A model generated the notes under the pieces. It was not told where the DNA came from. It saw only the letters and a program-made list of their open reading frames with translations, and did no database searches. Below, in pieces: positions 8,518 to 17,664 of a stretch of DNA of 64,000 nt (within the stretch, counting starts at the first letter, position 1; the number at the start of each line of letters is the position of its first letter). Made by a program: the position numbers and the translations under genes. This stretch comes from Bacillota bacterium (GTDB taxonomy: Bacteria; Bacillota; Limnochordia; DTU080). The stretch covers positions 1 through 64,000 of the forward strand of contig DULU01000089.1 in the NCBI GenBank assembly GCA_012840225.1, in the 5' to 3' direction.

Positions 8518-9522
8518 TCAAGGCTTCCCATAGTGTCTGGCCAGGAAGTCCTGCACCTCCGCCCTGGTGGGAATACCTCTGCCGATGGCGCCCATGCGCC
8601 CAATCTTTAGCGCTGCGGTAGCATTGGCAAACCGCCCGGCCTCCTCTAGACTCATCCCTTCCAGCAAGCCTGTGAGCAGGCCAGCGGCGCAGATGTCGCC
8701 GGCGCCCACCGTATCCACCACTTGCACGGGGAGGCCGGACACCTCGACCAATTCATCTTCGGCGCCGATGATCAGGCCGTCCGCCCCTCTGGTGATCGCC
8801 ACGACCAGCGGTCCATAAGATAAGAGGCGAGACAAAGCCGCTTTGGCGTCCATCTCCCCCGTGATCAGGAAAGCTTCGTTCTGATTAAGAGTCAGGAGGT
8901 TCAGCTGGGATATCACCTTTTTCAGCAAGCCGTCGTCGCGGTCGGGCCAGAGTTCCTGCCTGATGTTCAGATCCAGTGCGGTGATCAGGCCGGCTTCCCG
9001 GGCCACCGCCAAAGCAGCCAGGCAGGCCGAGCGCATCTGAGGGCTCAGGCCCAAAAGCATCGCCGGGAAATAGAGAGCCTCCGCCTGCCGCACCACGGCA
9101 GGGTCGATATCCTCGGCGGAGAGCATGCTCCCGGCAGAATTCTTACGGTAATAGACGAAACGGCGTGCTCCGGCTTGCTCCTCCACGAACGACAAGCCGA
9201 TCTGCCGCTCGCGGTCCTCGATCAGGTGGGAGGTATCCACACCGTACCCGCTTATCACCTCATGCACGAAGCGGCTGAACGGGTCGGTACCCGTCCGGCC
9301 GAGCAATTGCACCCGGGCTCCCAGCGCTGCCGCCGCACAGGCAAAAATGCAGGCCGCCCCGCTTGGGGATTTATACATCGGTCCAAAGGTCTGAAAAAGC
9401 ACATTTTCATCTGCCGGCAAAAATTCCAAAAGCATTTCGCCAACCACACAGATGTGCGGCTTCTTGCCCGCCGACCGCTCTTGCTTTAAATCCAAAGTGG
9501 CCTTATTTAATAGCGGATTCAC
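8518..9522 (-). CDS. PfkB/ribokinase-family sugar kinase
   Basis: This cytoplasmic kinase of 334 residues transfers phosphate from ATP to a sugar or sugar acid. The C-terminal PfkB signature DTVGAGDICAAGLL contains the catalytic Asp and the anion hole. The N-terminal region shows the PSGAACIFACAAAALGA glycine-rich substrate element, and NLLTLNQNEA is the conserved N-x-x-E region. Fructokinase or 2-keto-3-deoxygluconate kinase are the closest guesses, but specificity cannot be read. The start is a GTG with GGGGGA in front of it. The gene stands alone on the minus strand, divergent from the CofE-like gene. Confidence 0.88.
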   Translation of the reverse strand: MNPLLNKATLDLKQERSAGKKPHICVVGEMLLEFLPADENVLFQTFGPMYKSPSGAACIFACAAAALGARVQLLGRTGTDPFSRFVHEVISGYGVDTSHLIEDRERQIGLSFVEEQAGARRFVYYRKNSAGSMLSAEDIDPAVVRQAEALYFPAMLLGLSPQMRSACLAALAVAREAGLITALDLNIRQELWPDRDDGLLKKVISQLNLLTLNQNEAFLITGEMDAKAALSRLLSYGPLVVAITRGADGLIIGAEDELVEVSGLPVQVVDTVGAGDICAAGLLTGLLEGMSLEEAGRFANATAALKIGRMGAIGRGIPTRAEVQDFLARHYGKP

Positions 9523-9730
9523 CGTGTTCCCCCAATGTTTACATGATCTGCTAAAAGCATGTTATCATATTGTTTATGGTGAGCCAACTCGCCTCGCTGC
9601 CATAGCCGGCGGAAGGCACGGAATGCACGCCTGGTATTGAAACCGGAGGGAGAGAGGTGTATCCTGTGCGTGGCGCCTATGTTCTTTTATGTGGTTTGAG
9701 ACCTGATGAAGATGAAAAGGATGATCAAGA

Positions 9731-10912
9731 GTGAAAAAGATGCCCGATTATATTGGAGTAGCAGCTTTCGGCATCAAAATGGGAATCGTTGTCGCCGGAT
9801 GCGACCTGGTGGCCATGGTGGCGGACGCCCTGGCCAAGTGCCATGACGACGGCTTGCTCGACGATTACGACACCATTTGCCTTACCGAATCGGTTGTGGC
9901 CAGAGCACAAAACAATTATGTCACCACCGACGATATTGCTTTGGAAGTGCGCCGCAAGCTAAACCTGAAAGCAGGTGGGCGCCTCGGCGTGTTGTTCCCG
10001 CTTCTCAGCCGCAACAGGTTCTCCCTGATTCTCAAAGGCTTAGCCAAAGCTGTGCCGGGCTCGGAAGTGGTTGTGCAGCTGGCCTATCCGACAGATGAGG
10101 TCGGCAATATCATCCTGCCGCAGAATGTGGCCGACCTGCTGGGCAAAAAGCATGGGGAAGCCATCTCCGTAGCCGAGATCGGCAGCCATCGCACCCGCCA
10201 CCCGATAACGGGCGTTGACTATATCGATCTATATGAAAAAGTGATCATGGCCGCAGGTGCCCGGCCTTATATTTTCCTGTGCAACGATCCTCTGGAAATC
10301 ACCAAATATAACCTGGACGGCGTTGTGGTGGCCAATGTGCACCAGCGCCAGGCGGTGAAAGAGAAACTGGAGGCAGCCGGACAGAACTGCGTCACCCTCC
10401 AGGAGTTGTGCCGGGAAAACAACGGTGGCTCCTGGTCGGAATGGGGTCTGTTGGGAAGCAATATGTCCTCGGAAGATAAGCTGAAGCTCGCCCCCCGGCA
10501 AGCCGACGAGTTGGCGAACAGACTGCAGGCTTTGGTGGCCGAGAAGTTCGGCAAGCTGGTGGAAGTGATCATTTATGGCGACGGGGCTTATCAGGATCCC
10601 TCCACAGGCATCTATGAGTTGGCCGACCCGCAGCCGGCTTTCGGCATGACCAAAGGCTTGGCGGGGCGCTACCGCCGGGGAGTGAAATATAAATACCTGG
10701 TCGATGAGCTGTATTATAAGGGCAAAAGTGTAACCGATATAGAAAAGATCCTGGAGATGCGCAAAAAAGAGAGCCTTGAGCCGGACAGCATCGTCACCGA
10801 AGGGACCACGCCGCGCCGGGTGGAAGATCTAATGGCGAGCTTGGCCGACTTGGTCAGCGGCTCGGCCGATGCCGGTACGCCGCTGGTGATAATCAAAGGC
10901 TTTATCTCCTGA
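9731..10912 (+). CDS. Coenzyme F420-0:L-glutamate ligase-like protein (CofE family)
   Basis: The protein has 393 residues. CofE-type enzymes add glutamate to F420-0 using GTP. The conserved elements visible are an early D-D-Y-D-T-I-C-L-T-E-S-V-V-A-R region, an I-Y-G-D-G-A-Y-Q-D-P segment and a T-K-G-L-A-G-R-Y-R-R-G segment. The protein is longer than archaeal CofE (about 250 residues), as in the Firmicutes branch of this family, where F420 synthesis is often not demonstrated. No other F420 genes are in the window, so the real substrate is uncertain. It starts at a GTG with AAGGA upstream and ends before a strong terminator, as a single-gene unit. Confidence 0.75.
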   Translation: MKKMPDYIGVAAFGIKMGIVVAGCDLVAMVADALAKCHDDGLLDDYDTICLTESVVARAQNNYVTTDDIALEVRRKLNLKAGGRLGVLFPLLSRNRFSLILKGLAKAVPGSEVVVQLAYPTDEVGNIILPQNVADLLGKKHGEAISVAEIGSHRTRHPITGVDYIDLYEKVIMAAGARPYIFLCNDPLEITKYNLDGVVVANVHQRQAVKEKLEAAGQNCVTLQELCRENNGGSWSEWGLLGSNMSSEDKLKLAPRQADELANRLQALVAEKFGKLVEVIIYGDGAYQDPSTGIYELADPQPAFGMTKGLAGRYRRGVKYKYLVDELYYKGKSVTDIEKILEMRKKESLEPDSIVTEGTTPRRVEDLMASLADLVSGSADAGTPLVIIKGFIS

Positions 10913-10993
10913 CAGACTCATGCCGGGCGGGAGACAGGAACACAGACGAGGAAAGAGCGCTGCCAAGCACCGACGACAGACATGACAAATAGG

Positions 10994-11046
10994 AATGGCA
11001 AGGGCAAATCGCCGGACCGGTCGGTCGCCCTTGCCATTTTACTTTT
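10994..11046 (+). terminator. Rho-independent terminator after the CofE-like gene
   Basis: The perfect 12-bp stem AATGGCAAGGGC / GCCCTTGCCATT (10994-11005 with 11027-11038) is followed by a T-rich tail TTACTTTT. It terminates the plus-strand gene and may also act on the convergent hydrolase gene. Confidence 0.9.
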
Positions 11047-11072
11047 CCGGCAGCTGTTCCTTTCCTTTCAGT

Positions 11073-13067
11073 TCAGATGGTCCAGGCAGACAGCTCACGG
11101 ACATTCCACCAGGCCCCCGGAGCTCCCAGCCGGTCATATAGCTCCTCAGCCCAGAGGTAACCCGCCGGCCTTGGCCCGACAAAAACCAATCCTTGCGGCC
11201 ACAGGAGGCCGGCCACCTGCGGCAGGTCGGTATACCGCAAGCAGTTGATCATCTCGATCATCGGTCCGCTGCCGTCGGAGGGACCGGGCTGATCCTGGGT
11301 AGCCGGCGGGTCACGCAAAATCACCCCGGCAGTCTGACCGTCCAGAAGAGCGGCATAGAGAGCCACGGCGGCCATCTCTCCCGCCGCCGCCAGCCAAATT
11401 GGTCTCCCTTTAGCCAACGGCAAGCGCCGCAAGGCGGCCAAGCCCTGCAAAGCGTCGAGCACGCGCAGCGAGGCCAAAGTGCGGCCGGTCAAAGCCGCCG
11501 CCCGCCGCAGGTGCCACTGCAGGTTTTCGCCCCAGGCGGTCTCCCCGCACCCCCGGCAGGCTATTACCGCCCGCAGCCATCCCCGCGGCACGCCGCCCAC
11601 CGGAGAGGCCATCGTCGGGTGCCTATCCTTGCTGCCCGGTAGTTGCAGAAGGATGGGCGCCGGCCGCTCTCCCTCATCCCTCTGATCCCTGCGCTTCCCT
11701 TGATCTCCTTCCCCGCTCCCGCTCTCCCTTTTCTCCTCCTCCAACGGCAGGTATAACCACCCCGGTAAACGCCAGCCCGGCTCGGAGGTGTAGCGGAAAA
11801 ACCAAGTCTTCGTATGGTCGGTCCAGGATTCGTGAACCATCTCTATGTCCGGATCCGGGAGCGGCTGCGGGAAGAAGGCGAAGGTGTTTTTTCTCAGCGC
11901 CTCCAGCACCCGGCGGCGCTCCTCGGCCAATTCTGCGGTGGAATTGATCTCTCGCGGCCTGGCCTTGGGAACGAGCCAATCCTGCACGGTGGTGGAACGG
12001 TCGTTGGCCGGCACCCGTCCCCGGAAGACTGCCAGGGTGGACAGCTCTTCTTTGTGACCGTCGAAGTCGGCGATCATCTCCACCGGCACGTCCTTACCCA
12101 TCAAGTGCTTCAGGAAGAAGCGCGAGATATTGCGCCGGGTTTCCGGCTGGTAGCCGTGAGAGGAAGGATACATGAAAAGCTCCAGCTTGTCGCCGGCCCC
12201 CAGGTGATCATAGACCACAGCCAGTTTCCGGTGAAACTCCCGGATGGAAGCCTCGGTGAACAGGGCGTCGTTGGCAGCGGACGATACCAGACAAGGTCGG
12301 GGTGCCACCAGGGCGGAGAAATCCACCAACGACCACCCCCACGGGTTCATGGGGAACATGCAGTCGCAATGACCGTCCAAAGTGCGATCCTCAATGTGGG
12401 AGGTGATCATACCGGTACCGCAGGTAGGAGCAGCCGCCGCCACGCGGTTGTCGGCAGCCGTCAACCACCAGGTGATCGCTCCCCCACCGGAATTGCCCGT
12501 CACCCCCAGGCGGCGGCCGTCCACTTCCTCCAGGTCAAGCAAAAGATCGATGGCCCGCACCCCGTTCCACACTTCCACCGCCGTGGGCGTATAGCCCCGA
12601 CTGATCCAGTGGTGCCAGCCGTGAGCATAGGTGCCGTGATGGTAACCATGCACCTCACCGTATTGCACGGTATCTATCACCAAAGTCACAAAACCCAGCT
12701 GAGCAAAGCGCCGGGCGTGCATCTGATAATGCCCCTTTTGCAGGCCGGCGTGACCGCAAAGGTAAAGGACGGCCGGGGCACCGGCCGCACCGTCCGGTAT
12801 GTATAGATTTCCCGCCACCTTCAGGCCGGGCAGGCTCTCGAAGGAAAGGCAGAGAATTTTGAAGCCTTCCCGTTGGTGGCTGGCGGTGATCTTCACATTG
12901 AGCGGCGGGCGGGCGGCGGCAAAATAGCCGTCCAATCCCAAAGCTACAAGATATTCCTCCTGTCTCCGCTTGTGCCAGGCCGGCCATTCAGCCGCCGGCG
13001 GCAATTGAGCAGGCGCCGCGGCATCAATCTGCCTGGCCACTTTCACCAGGTATTCATGGATATGCAT
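11073..13067 (-). CDS. Two-domain alpha/beta hydrolase, second domain degenerate
   Basis: The protein has about 664 residues. The first half is an acetyl-xylan-esterase/dienelactone-hydrolase-like domain. Its nucleophile elbow is TGNSGGGAITW, the acid is the Asp in SSAANDALFTEAS and the base is the His in YPSSHGYQPE. A low-complexity charged linker (around EEEKRESGSGEGDQGKRRDQ) leads to a second hydrolase-like domain. There the elbow reads LAAAGEMAAVAL with no Ser, so it is probably not catalytic. The ATG at 13067 has AGGTG nine bases upstream; a GTG at 13079 is the alternative. It is the last gene of a carbohydrate cluster, 80 bp after the isomerase gene. Cytoplasmic deacetylation of imported sugars is a reasonable inference. 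Confidence 0.8.
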   Translation of the reverse strand: MHIHEYLVKVARQIDAAAPAQLPPAAEWPAWHKRRQEEYLVALGLDGYFAAARPPLNVKITASHQREGFKILCLSFESLPGLKVAGNLYIPDGAAGAPAVLYLCGHAGLQKGHYQMHARRFAQLGFVTLVIDTVQYGEVHGYHHGTYAHGWHHWISRGYTPTAVEVWNGVRAIDLLLDLEEVDGRRLGVTGNSGGGAITWWLTAADNRVAAAAPTCGTGMITSHIEDRTLDGHCDCMFPMNPWGWSLVDFSALVAPRPCLVSSAANDALFTEASIREFHRKLAVVYDHLGAGDKLELFMYPSSHGYQPETRRNISRFFLKHLMGKDVPVEMIADFDGHKEELSTLAVFRGRVPANDRSTTVQDWLVPKARPREINSTAELAEERRRVLEALRKNTFAFFPQPLPDPDIEMVHESWTDHTKTWFFRYTSEPGWRLPGWLYLPLEEEKRESGSGEGDQGKRRDQRDEGERPAPILLQLPGSKDRHPTMASPVGGVPRGWLRAVIACRGCGETAWGENLQWHLRRAAALTGRTLASLRVLDALQGLAALRRLPLAKGRPIWLAAAGEMAAVALYAALLDGQTAGVILRDPPATQDQPGPSDGSGPMIEMINCLRYTDLPQVAGLLWPQGLVFVGPRPAGYLWAEELYDRLGAPGAWWNVRELSAWTI

Positions 13068-13159
13068 GGTCTCACGCACCTCACCTTGCTGTCATTCGCC
13101 CTGCGCTCTCCATCGCCCCGCGCTGTCCTTCGCCCTCATACCCGTGCTCTCCATCGCTC

Positions 13160-14146
13160 TCACAGAGGGGCGGCCTCCAGCCACCACTTTTTGGCCAGCG
13201 CCAATGAGGCGGCAATCTCTTCGTCGGTGATGCTGCCGACCTGAGGTCCGCCTTTCCCCCTGGAAAGCTCACAGATGGCCAGGCCACTGTAACCATGGCG
13301 GCGCAACAGGCGGAAATAGGCCGGTATGTCGATAATGCCTTCTTCCAGCGCCCAATGATCGCAGGAACCGTACGGCCAATCCTCAGCCAGCGCCGCTTCC
13401 AGGCGATGCTGATGCAGATGGGTATGAAACAACTTGCCTCTGGACAACAGGGCAGCGGCCAACTCCAAAAGCAGGGCGTTATAGGCGGCAATTCCACCTG
13501 CACCGGCCAGTTCCTCCCGGCTAATATAGCTGTGATAAGGCACCCGGCGGTCCCAGAGGTGACCGACATCCAGAGTGGCCCCAAAATAAGGATGAGCCAC
13601 TTCATCGATCAAGGCCAGATAATCCCGCACGGTGTAGGGATATTCCGTTTCCAGGCCGATTTTCACGCCATAACAGGCTCCATATTCGGCCAGATCGCGC
13701 AGCAGCTCTGCCGTGCGCTTGAGCTCCGTCTCCCTGAACTCCAGATTGGGAAAGATCGGCTCCAGATGCAACACCATAACGCCGGCGCCGATGAGGGCGG
13801 CTTCCTGCACGCCGAGCCGCAGAGAATGCGTCACCGCCTCCCGCACTTCGACATTGGTCAGGAAGATATTGCCTATGGGACCGTGAAAGCTGACCCGTTC
13901 CAGTCGCCCGAACTGCTCGATCACTTCCCTGGTCTCCCGGCCGGAGAGCTCCGATATCCTTCTGTGCCCGCCCTGAAAGGGAAAACGATAGGAGACCTCG
14001 GCAATGGAGCCGCCCAGGGAGAACACCCGGTCGATGGCCACACTGAGCGGCTCGGGCGGCTTTTGCCTAAACTTGACGGTGATACCCACGGGGGCGGAGG
14101 TGATCGCTCCTCCGCCCGCTACAGAATGACTTTGTGTTTCAGCCAC
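13160..14146 (-). CDS. Sugar phosphate isomerase/epimerase-like TIM-barrel protein
   Basis: This protein of about 328 residues has the xylose-isomerase-like TIM barrel. Metal-ligand-type residues sit in GLETEYPY (Glu), GATLDVGHLW (Asp and His) and FHTHLHQHR (His), and AICELSRG supplies a C-terminal Glu. The family isomerises or epimerises keto sugars with a divalent metal. The frame is open to 14236, but the GTG at 14146 has AAGGAG seven bases upstream and avoids overlap with the solute-binding protein gene that ends at 14163. It lies 16 bp after that gene, so the two are probably co-transcribed and act on the same imported sugar. Confidence 0.82.
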   Translation of the reverse strand: MAETQSHSVAGGGAITSAPVGITVKFRQKPPEPLSVAIDRVFSLGGSIAEVSYRFPFQGGHRRISELSGRETREVIEQFGRLERVSFHGPIGNIFLTNVEVREAVTHSLRLGVQEAALIGAGVMVLHLEPIFPNLEFRETELKRTAELLRDLAEYGACYGVKIGLETEYPYTVRDYLALIDEVAHPYFGATLDVGHLWDRRVPYHSYISREELAGAGGIAAYNALLLELAAALLSRGKLFHTHLHQHRLEAALAEDWPYGSCDHWALEEGIIDIPAYFRLLRRHGYSGLAICELSRGKGGPQVGSITDEEIAASLALAKKWWLEAAPL

Positions 14147-14162
14147 ACCATTGCTCCTTTTT

Positions 14163-15443
14163 TTATTTATTGGCATAATACTCATCCAGCAAAACTTGCA
14201 CATTCTGATGAGCCAGCATGGCCGCTTCGTAAACATTCACCCTGCCGTAGAAAGCATTGTTCAGCGCACTGGACACGGCGCTCTGCCATTTGCTCCAGAT
14301 GGGGCTCGGGCTGATGGGCACGGCGTGCTCTAGACTGTTGACGAAAACCATACGGTTTTTCGGCGGTACGTCCATCTGCATGAAGGTGGTGACGGCAACT
14401 TTACGGTTGATCGGCACGGCCTCTCCCAAAAGGGTCCATTCTCTTTGGGCATATTCGCTGGAGAAAAACATGATCCAGTCCCAGGCCGCCTGCTGCTTGG
14501 CCGGGCTGGTTTGGGCATTGATCACCCAGGAGTTGACGATCACCGGGTTGAAACGGCCGCCCGGGCCTATCGGTACCAAGGTGATGTCATAATCGAAACC
14601 CCGCTCGTTGGCCGGGAAAGTCCTGATATATAAACCATATTGCATGGACACCAACTGTTGCGGGAACCAGTCGAAGACATTGGTTCCCGGCGGCGGTGAA
14701 CTGCGATCGACATGTACCATTTCCACCATGTAGCGCAAGGCGTCGATGGTGCGGCTGTCGCTGATCATGGATTTCCGGCCGCTTTTGTCCAGGATGTCGC
14801 CGCCGAAAGCCCGGATGATGGGATACCAGCCTTCGGTGACATGGTTGATGGAGCGGAAGCCATATTGATTGGGTGTGCCGTCGTTGTCCGGATCGAGGGT
14901 CAGTTTTCTGGCCACCATGCGCACATCGTCCAGGGTCCAGTTTTCCGTGGGAAATGCTAGCCCGCCCTTTTGGAAATGCTCTTTATTATAGAAGAAGGCG
15001 GACACCTGCAACCCTTGCGGAAACGCCCAGATGTGCCCTTCATTGTCACGATTGGTGTCGATGCCGAAGTAATCTCCGATGTTGGGCAAGCCATTCACCC
15101 TGGTGGTCAGATCCAGGGCAAAGCCGTTGTCCTTATATTGGGCGACCAGCACCCCGTCGCAGAGCCAGACATCGGGGCCCACACCCGACACCAGGTGCAC
15201 CGGCAACTGGTTGAAGAAGGCCGAGTAACCCGCAGATGAATATGTGACTTTATATTGTGGATTGGCTTTGGCAAATTCCTCTATCAGCTCAATCATCTTT
15301 TTACCGGTCTGCCCGAAACCGGCTGAAGCCTCGTAGAAACCGATATGCAATTCCACCTGCTCGGCACAAAAGGCACCGACAGCATAGCCGGCCCACATAC
15401 AGGCGCACAACAACATGGCCACCATATACTTGATGCTTTTCAT
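14163..15443 (-). CDS. Extracellular solute-binding protein (family 1, sugar ABC importer)
   Basis: The protein has 426 residues with an N-terminal signal peptide (MKSIKYMVAMLLCACMWAGY, cleavage near AFCAEQ). Its mature part has the two-lobed sugar-binding pattern, including GVGPDVWLCDG and a D-P-D-N-D-G-T-P-N-Q-Y-G calcium-loop-like segment common in this family. It should capture an oligosaccharide outside the cytoplasmic membrane and pass it to an ABC permease. No permease or ATPase gene is near, so it must use subunits encoded elsewhere. AAGGAGG lies just before the ATG. It is the third gene of a minus-strand cluster with a PfkB kinase, a phosphodiesterase-like enzyme, an isomerase and a hydrolase. 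Confidence 0.88.
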   Translation of the reverse strand: MKSIKYMVAMLLCACMWAGYAVGAFCAEQVELHIGFYEASAGFGQTGKKMIELIEEFAKANPQYKVTYSSAGYSAFFNQLPVHLVSGVGPDVWLCDGVLVAQYKDNGFALDLTTRVNGLPNIGDYFGIDTNRDNEGHIWAFPQGLQVSAFFYNKEHFQKGGLAFPTENWTLDDVRMVARKLTLDPDNDGTPNQYGFRSINHVTEGWYPIIRAFGGDILDKSGRKSMISDSRTIDALRYMVEMVHVDRSSPPPGTNVFDWFPQQLVSMQYGLYIRTFPANERGFDYDITLVPIGPGGRFNPVIVNSWVINAQTSPAKQQAAWDWIMFFSSEYAQREWTLLGEAVPINRKVAVTTFMQMDVPPKNRMVFVNSLEHAVPISPSPIWSKWQSAVSSALNNAFYGRVNVYEAAMLAHQNVQVLLDEYYANK

Positions 15444-15575
15444 ATTAGGACCTCCTTGATAAGTTGTTTTTTCATCCGGTTACCTACAGAGTCGAACAAC
15501 CTAAGCCGAAATTAAACACAAAATACTAAATATCCCGGTTTCACTACACCTCCTCACAGCGTCTCAAGCGCGGTG

Positions 15576-17549
15576 CTATGCCGGGCTGCACAGTTCCGCC
15601 ACCATATCCCAGACAATATTGCCCTCGGCATCCTTCGGGCAGGGAATGCCGAGCAGGTAGGCCAAAGTGGGGGCAATGTCGATGATCTGCAAGGGATGAC
15701 GGCGCCTGGTGCAAGGCACGCCCGGCCCGGCCACAATCAGGGCGGCGTGCATCTCCGCTATGGTGGGCAATGTGAGATGAGCGCCGGTGAAATTGCGGGT
15801 GAGCGCCGACCTCTCAAATAGCTCGGGGTTCGGCATAAAGCGTTCGGTGTGGTCGCGATATTTAACCACCGCCCGGTAGATATAGGGGTTGGCCATATAT
15901 CCCGGTTTGAGAGCAAAAAGCACATCTCCCACCCGGTCAAAACCTCTCCCCTGATAAACCCCTAAAGTCAGTGCTTCCTCTTTGGTGAGCGCCGCCGTCA
16001 CCACCCTCTCCCCGGTGTCCGGATCTCTGATGTTGAGCAGGGCGGTGATGATCTCTTGCTGTACCAGGCCATAATCTTCCGGCGGGACGGCGCCATGGGG
16101 ATCCCGTCCCTTCAGGTTGATGAAGATGTGCGCATGACAGGGCTCCAGAGGATGGCACTTAGTACGCAGCCAGTCGATATGCATCTCCCCAGTGCGCTCG
16201 TCGAGAGTGTAGGCGAGCAACCCGGCGTCGGCCAGCGCCTTTTTCAGAAAGAGGAACTGATCGAGATGGGTGAAGCCATGATCGGAAACCACCACCACTA
16301 AAGTGCGCTCCAGATCCACCTGCTGTAAGATCTCGCCGATGCCCTGATCGACGTGATGATAAACCTGCCGCAGGGCATCCAGCCAATATGAGGCCCCTTC
16401 GGCATCATACATCCTGGATCTGGGCTCGATGCCGCCATAGACCACGTGCTGCAGGTGATCGATGGTACCCACCCAGCTGAAAGCCATGTCCCACTCCTGG
16501 GTCTTCAGTATGTATGAAGTGGCTTTAACCCACCAGTCGTTGTGCGCCGCCAGCTGCTCCATATAGAAGGAAAAAGGAAGCCACCCATCCATAAAAGCCC
16601 AGGGATCGTCCACTTCCATATAGGGACCGGCGGTGGCCTCAATGGCGGCGGTCAGGGAAGGAGGATTGGTGTAGGTCTCGGCGGTGTTGATGGCGGAAAC
16701 ATAAAGATCGAGCTCCGTGCCGTCAGGGCTGAGCTTGATCAGCTGGAAGCGAAACCGGCCGCGGCGCTTTCCCTCCGGGGTGGTAAAGGTCTCCACCAGC
16801 CAAGCGCTGGTCTCCCCCACCGAGAGCCGCACCGCCACTTCCCGGCCTTCCCTGTTCCGGCTGATCAGCACCTGATCATAACCCCGGCCGCAGCTGTCGA
16901 TGATGAAGACTTTATATTCATGGCCCGGAACATAGGTGGGGGGAATTTTCATGGTGAAGGTCAAGGGCGGACGGCGAGAATCCGCACCCGTGCCCGAACC
17001 CGGCGGCCCCCATCCGGCCAGAACCGGTTCCGGCCGCACCACCACCGCCCGGCCGGGAATCTGGTTGCACGCCCGGGGTTTAGTGGAAAAGAACGAACTG
17101 GAAGCGATATCCCACAAAGGCATGTAGAAAAAGCGGAAAGGAGGATTGAGCGCAGCCGCTACCTGGGTGACTTCATTGTTTGACATGGGCCAGATGACCG
17201 GCCAGTTGATCAAAGCCGTCCGCTTGCCAACCGACCCGCCCGCCTCCCACAAGGTCTGCGCCTGCAACAGACGCCGGTCGAAGGAGGTGTGCCACTGGTC
17301 CAGGTCCTCGCCCGGCAGGTGGACCATCAGGCTGGGTATGCCGGCGGTGCCGGGGCCGGCGCCGGTGGTGATCGCCGCCCAGGCGGCCGCCGTGAGAGGG
17401 GGAAAAGTGGGGATCACCCTGGAGAAGATGCCATTGCCCATCAACCCGGTAATATTTGGCAGAATTCCTTCGTCAGAGAACTTTTGCAACAAATCAGGCA
17501 AGGCGGCATCGATGCCAAGAACAAGAAGCTTGTCAGGTCTTGTCGACAT
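15576..17549 (-). CDS. Type I phosphodiesterase / nucleotide pyrophosphatase-like protein
   Basis: The protein has 657 residues of the alkaline-phosphatase superfamily. Metal and nucleophile elements are LGIDAALPDLL near the start, TFPPLTAAAWAAITTG with a Thr in the nucleophile position, VVVVSDHGFTHLD (Asp and His), and GAHLTLPTIAEMHAALIVAG near the end. Members hydrolyse phosphodiesters or phosphonates, or transfer phosphate, but the substrate is not readable. No signal peptide is present, so it is probably cytoplasmic. GGAGG lies seven bases before the ATG. The gene sits between a PfkB kinase and a solute-binding protein, which suggests a phosphorylated sugar or glycerol-phosphate substrate. 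Confidence 0.82.
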   Translation of the reverse strand: MSTRPDKLLVLGIDAALPDLLQKFSDEGILPNITGLMGNGIFSRVIPTFPPLTAAAWAAITTGAGPGTAGIPSLMVHLPGEDLDQWHTSFDRRLLQAQTLWEAGGSVGKRTALINWPVIWPMSNNEVTQVAAALNPPFRFFYMPLWDIASSSFFSTKPRACNQIPGRAVVVRPEPVLAGWGPPGSGTGADSRRPPLTFTMKIPPTYVPGHEYKVFIIDSCGRGYDQVLISRNREGREVAVRLSVGETSAWLVETFTTPEGKRRGRFRFQLIKLSPDGTELDLYVSAINTAETYTNPPSLTAAIEATAGPYMEVDDPWAFMDGWLPFSFYMEQLAAHNDWWVKATSYILKTQEWDMAFSWVGTIDHLQHVVYGGIEPRSRMYDAEGASYWLDALRQVYHHVDQGIGEILQQVDLERTLVVVVSDHGFTHLDQFLFLKKALADAGLLAYTLDERTGEMHIDWLRTKCHPLEPCHAHIFINLKGRDPHGAVPPEDYGLVQQEIITALLNIRDPDTGERVVTAALTKEEALTLGVYQGRGFDRVGDVLFALKPGYMANPYIYRAVVKYRDHTERFMPNPELFERSALTRNFTGAHLTLPTIAEMHAALIVAGPGVPCTRRRHPLQIIDIAPTLAYLLGIPCPKDAEGNIVWDMVAELCSPA

Positions 17550-17664
17550 GTGCCTACCTCCGTGAATAGCAACTATGAAATAAACTTGTATTTAATAAGA
17601 ACCTTTTTGTCCTCCCACAGCGATTTTCCTGCCTGCCGCCGGCGCGGAGTTTGCGGGAAAAGCA

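Noticed and set aside
11814..12806. Plus-strand frame of 330 codons opposite the two-domain hydrolase
   Set aside because: Shadow of a gene with clear catalytic residues on the minus strand.
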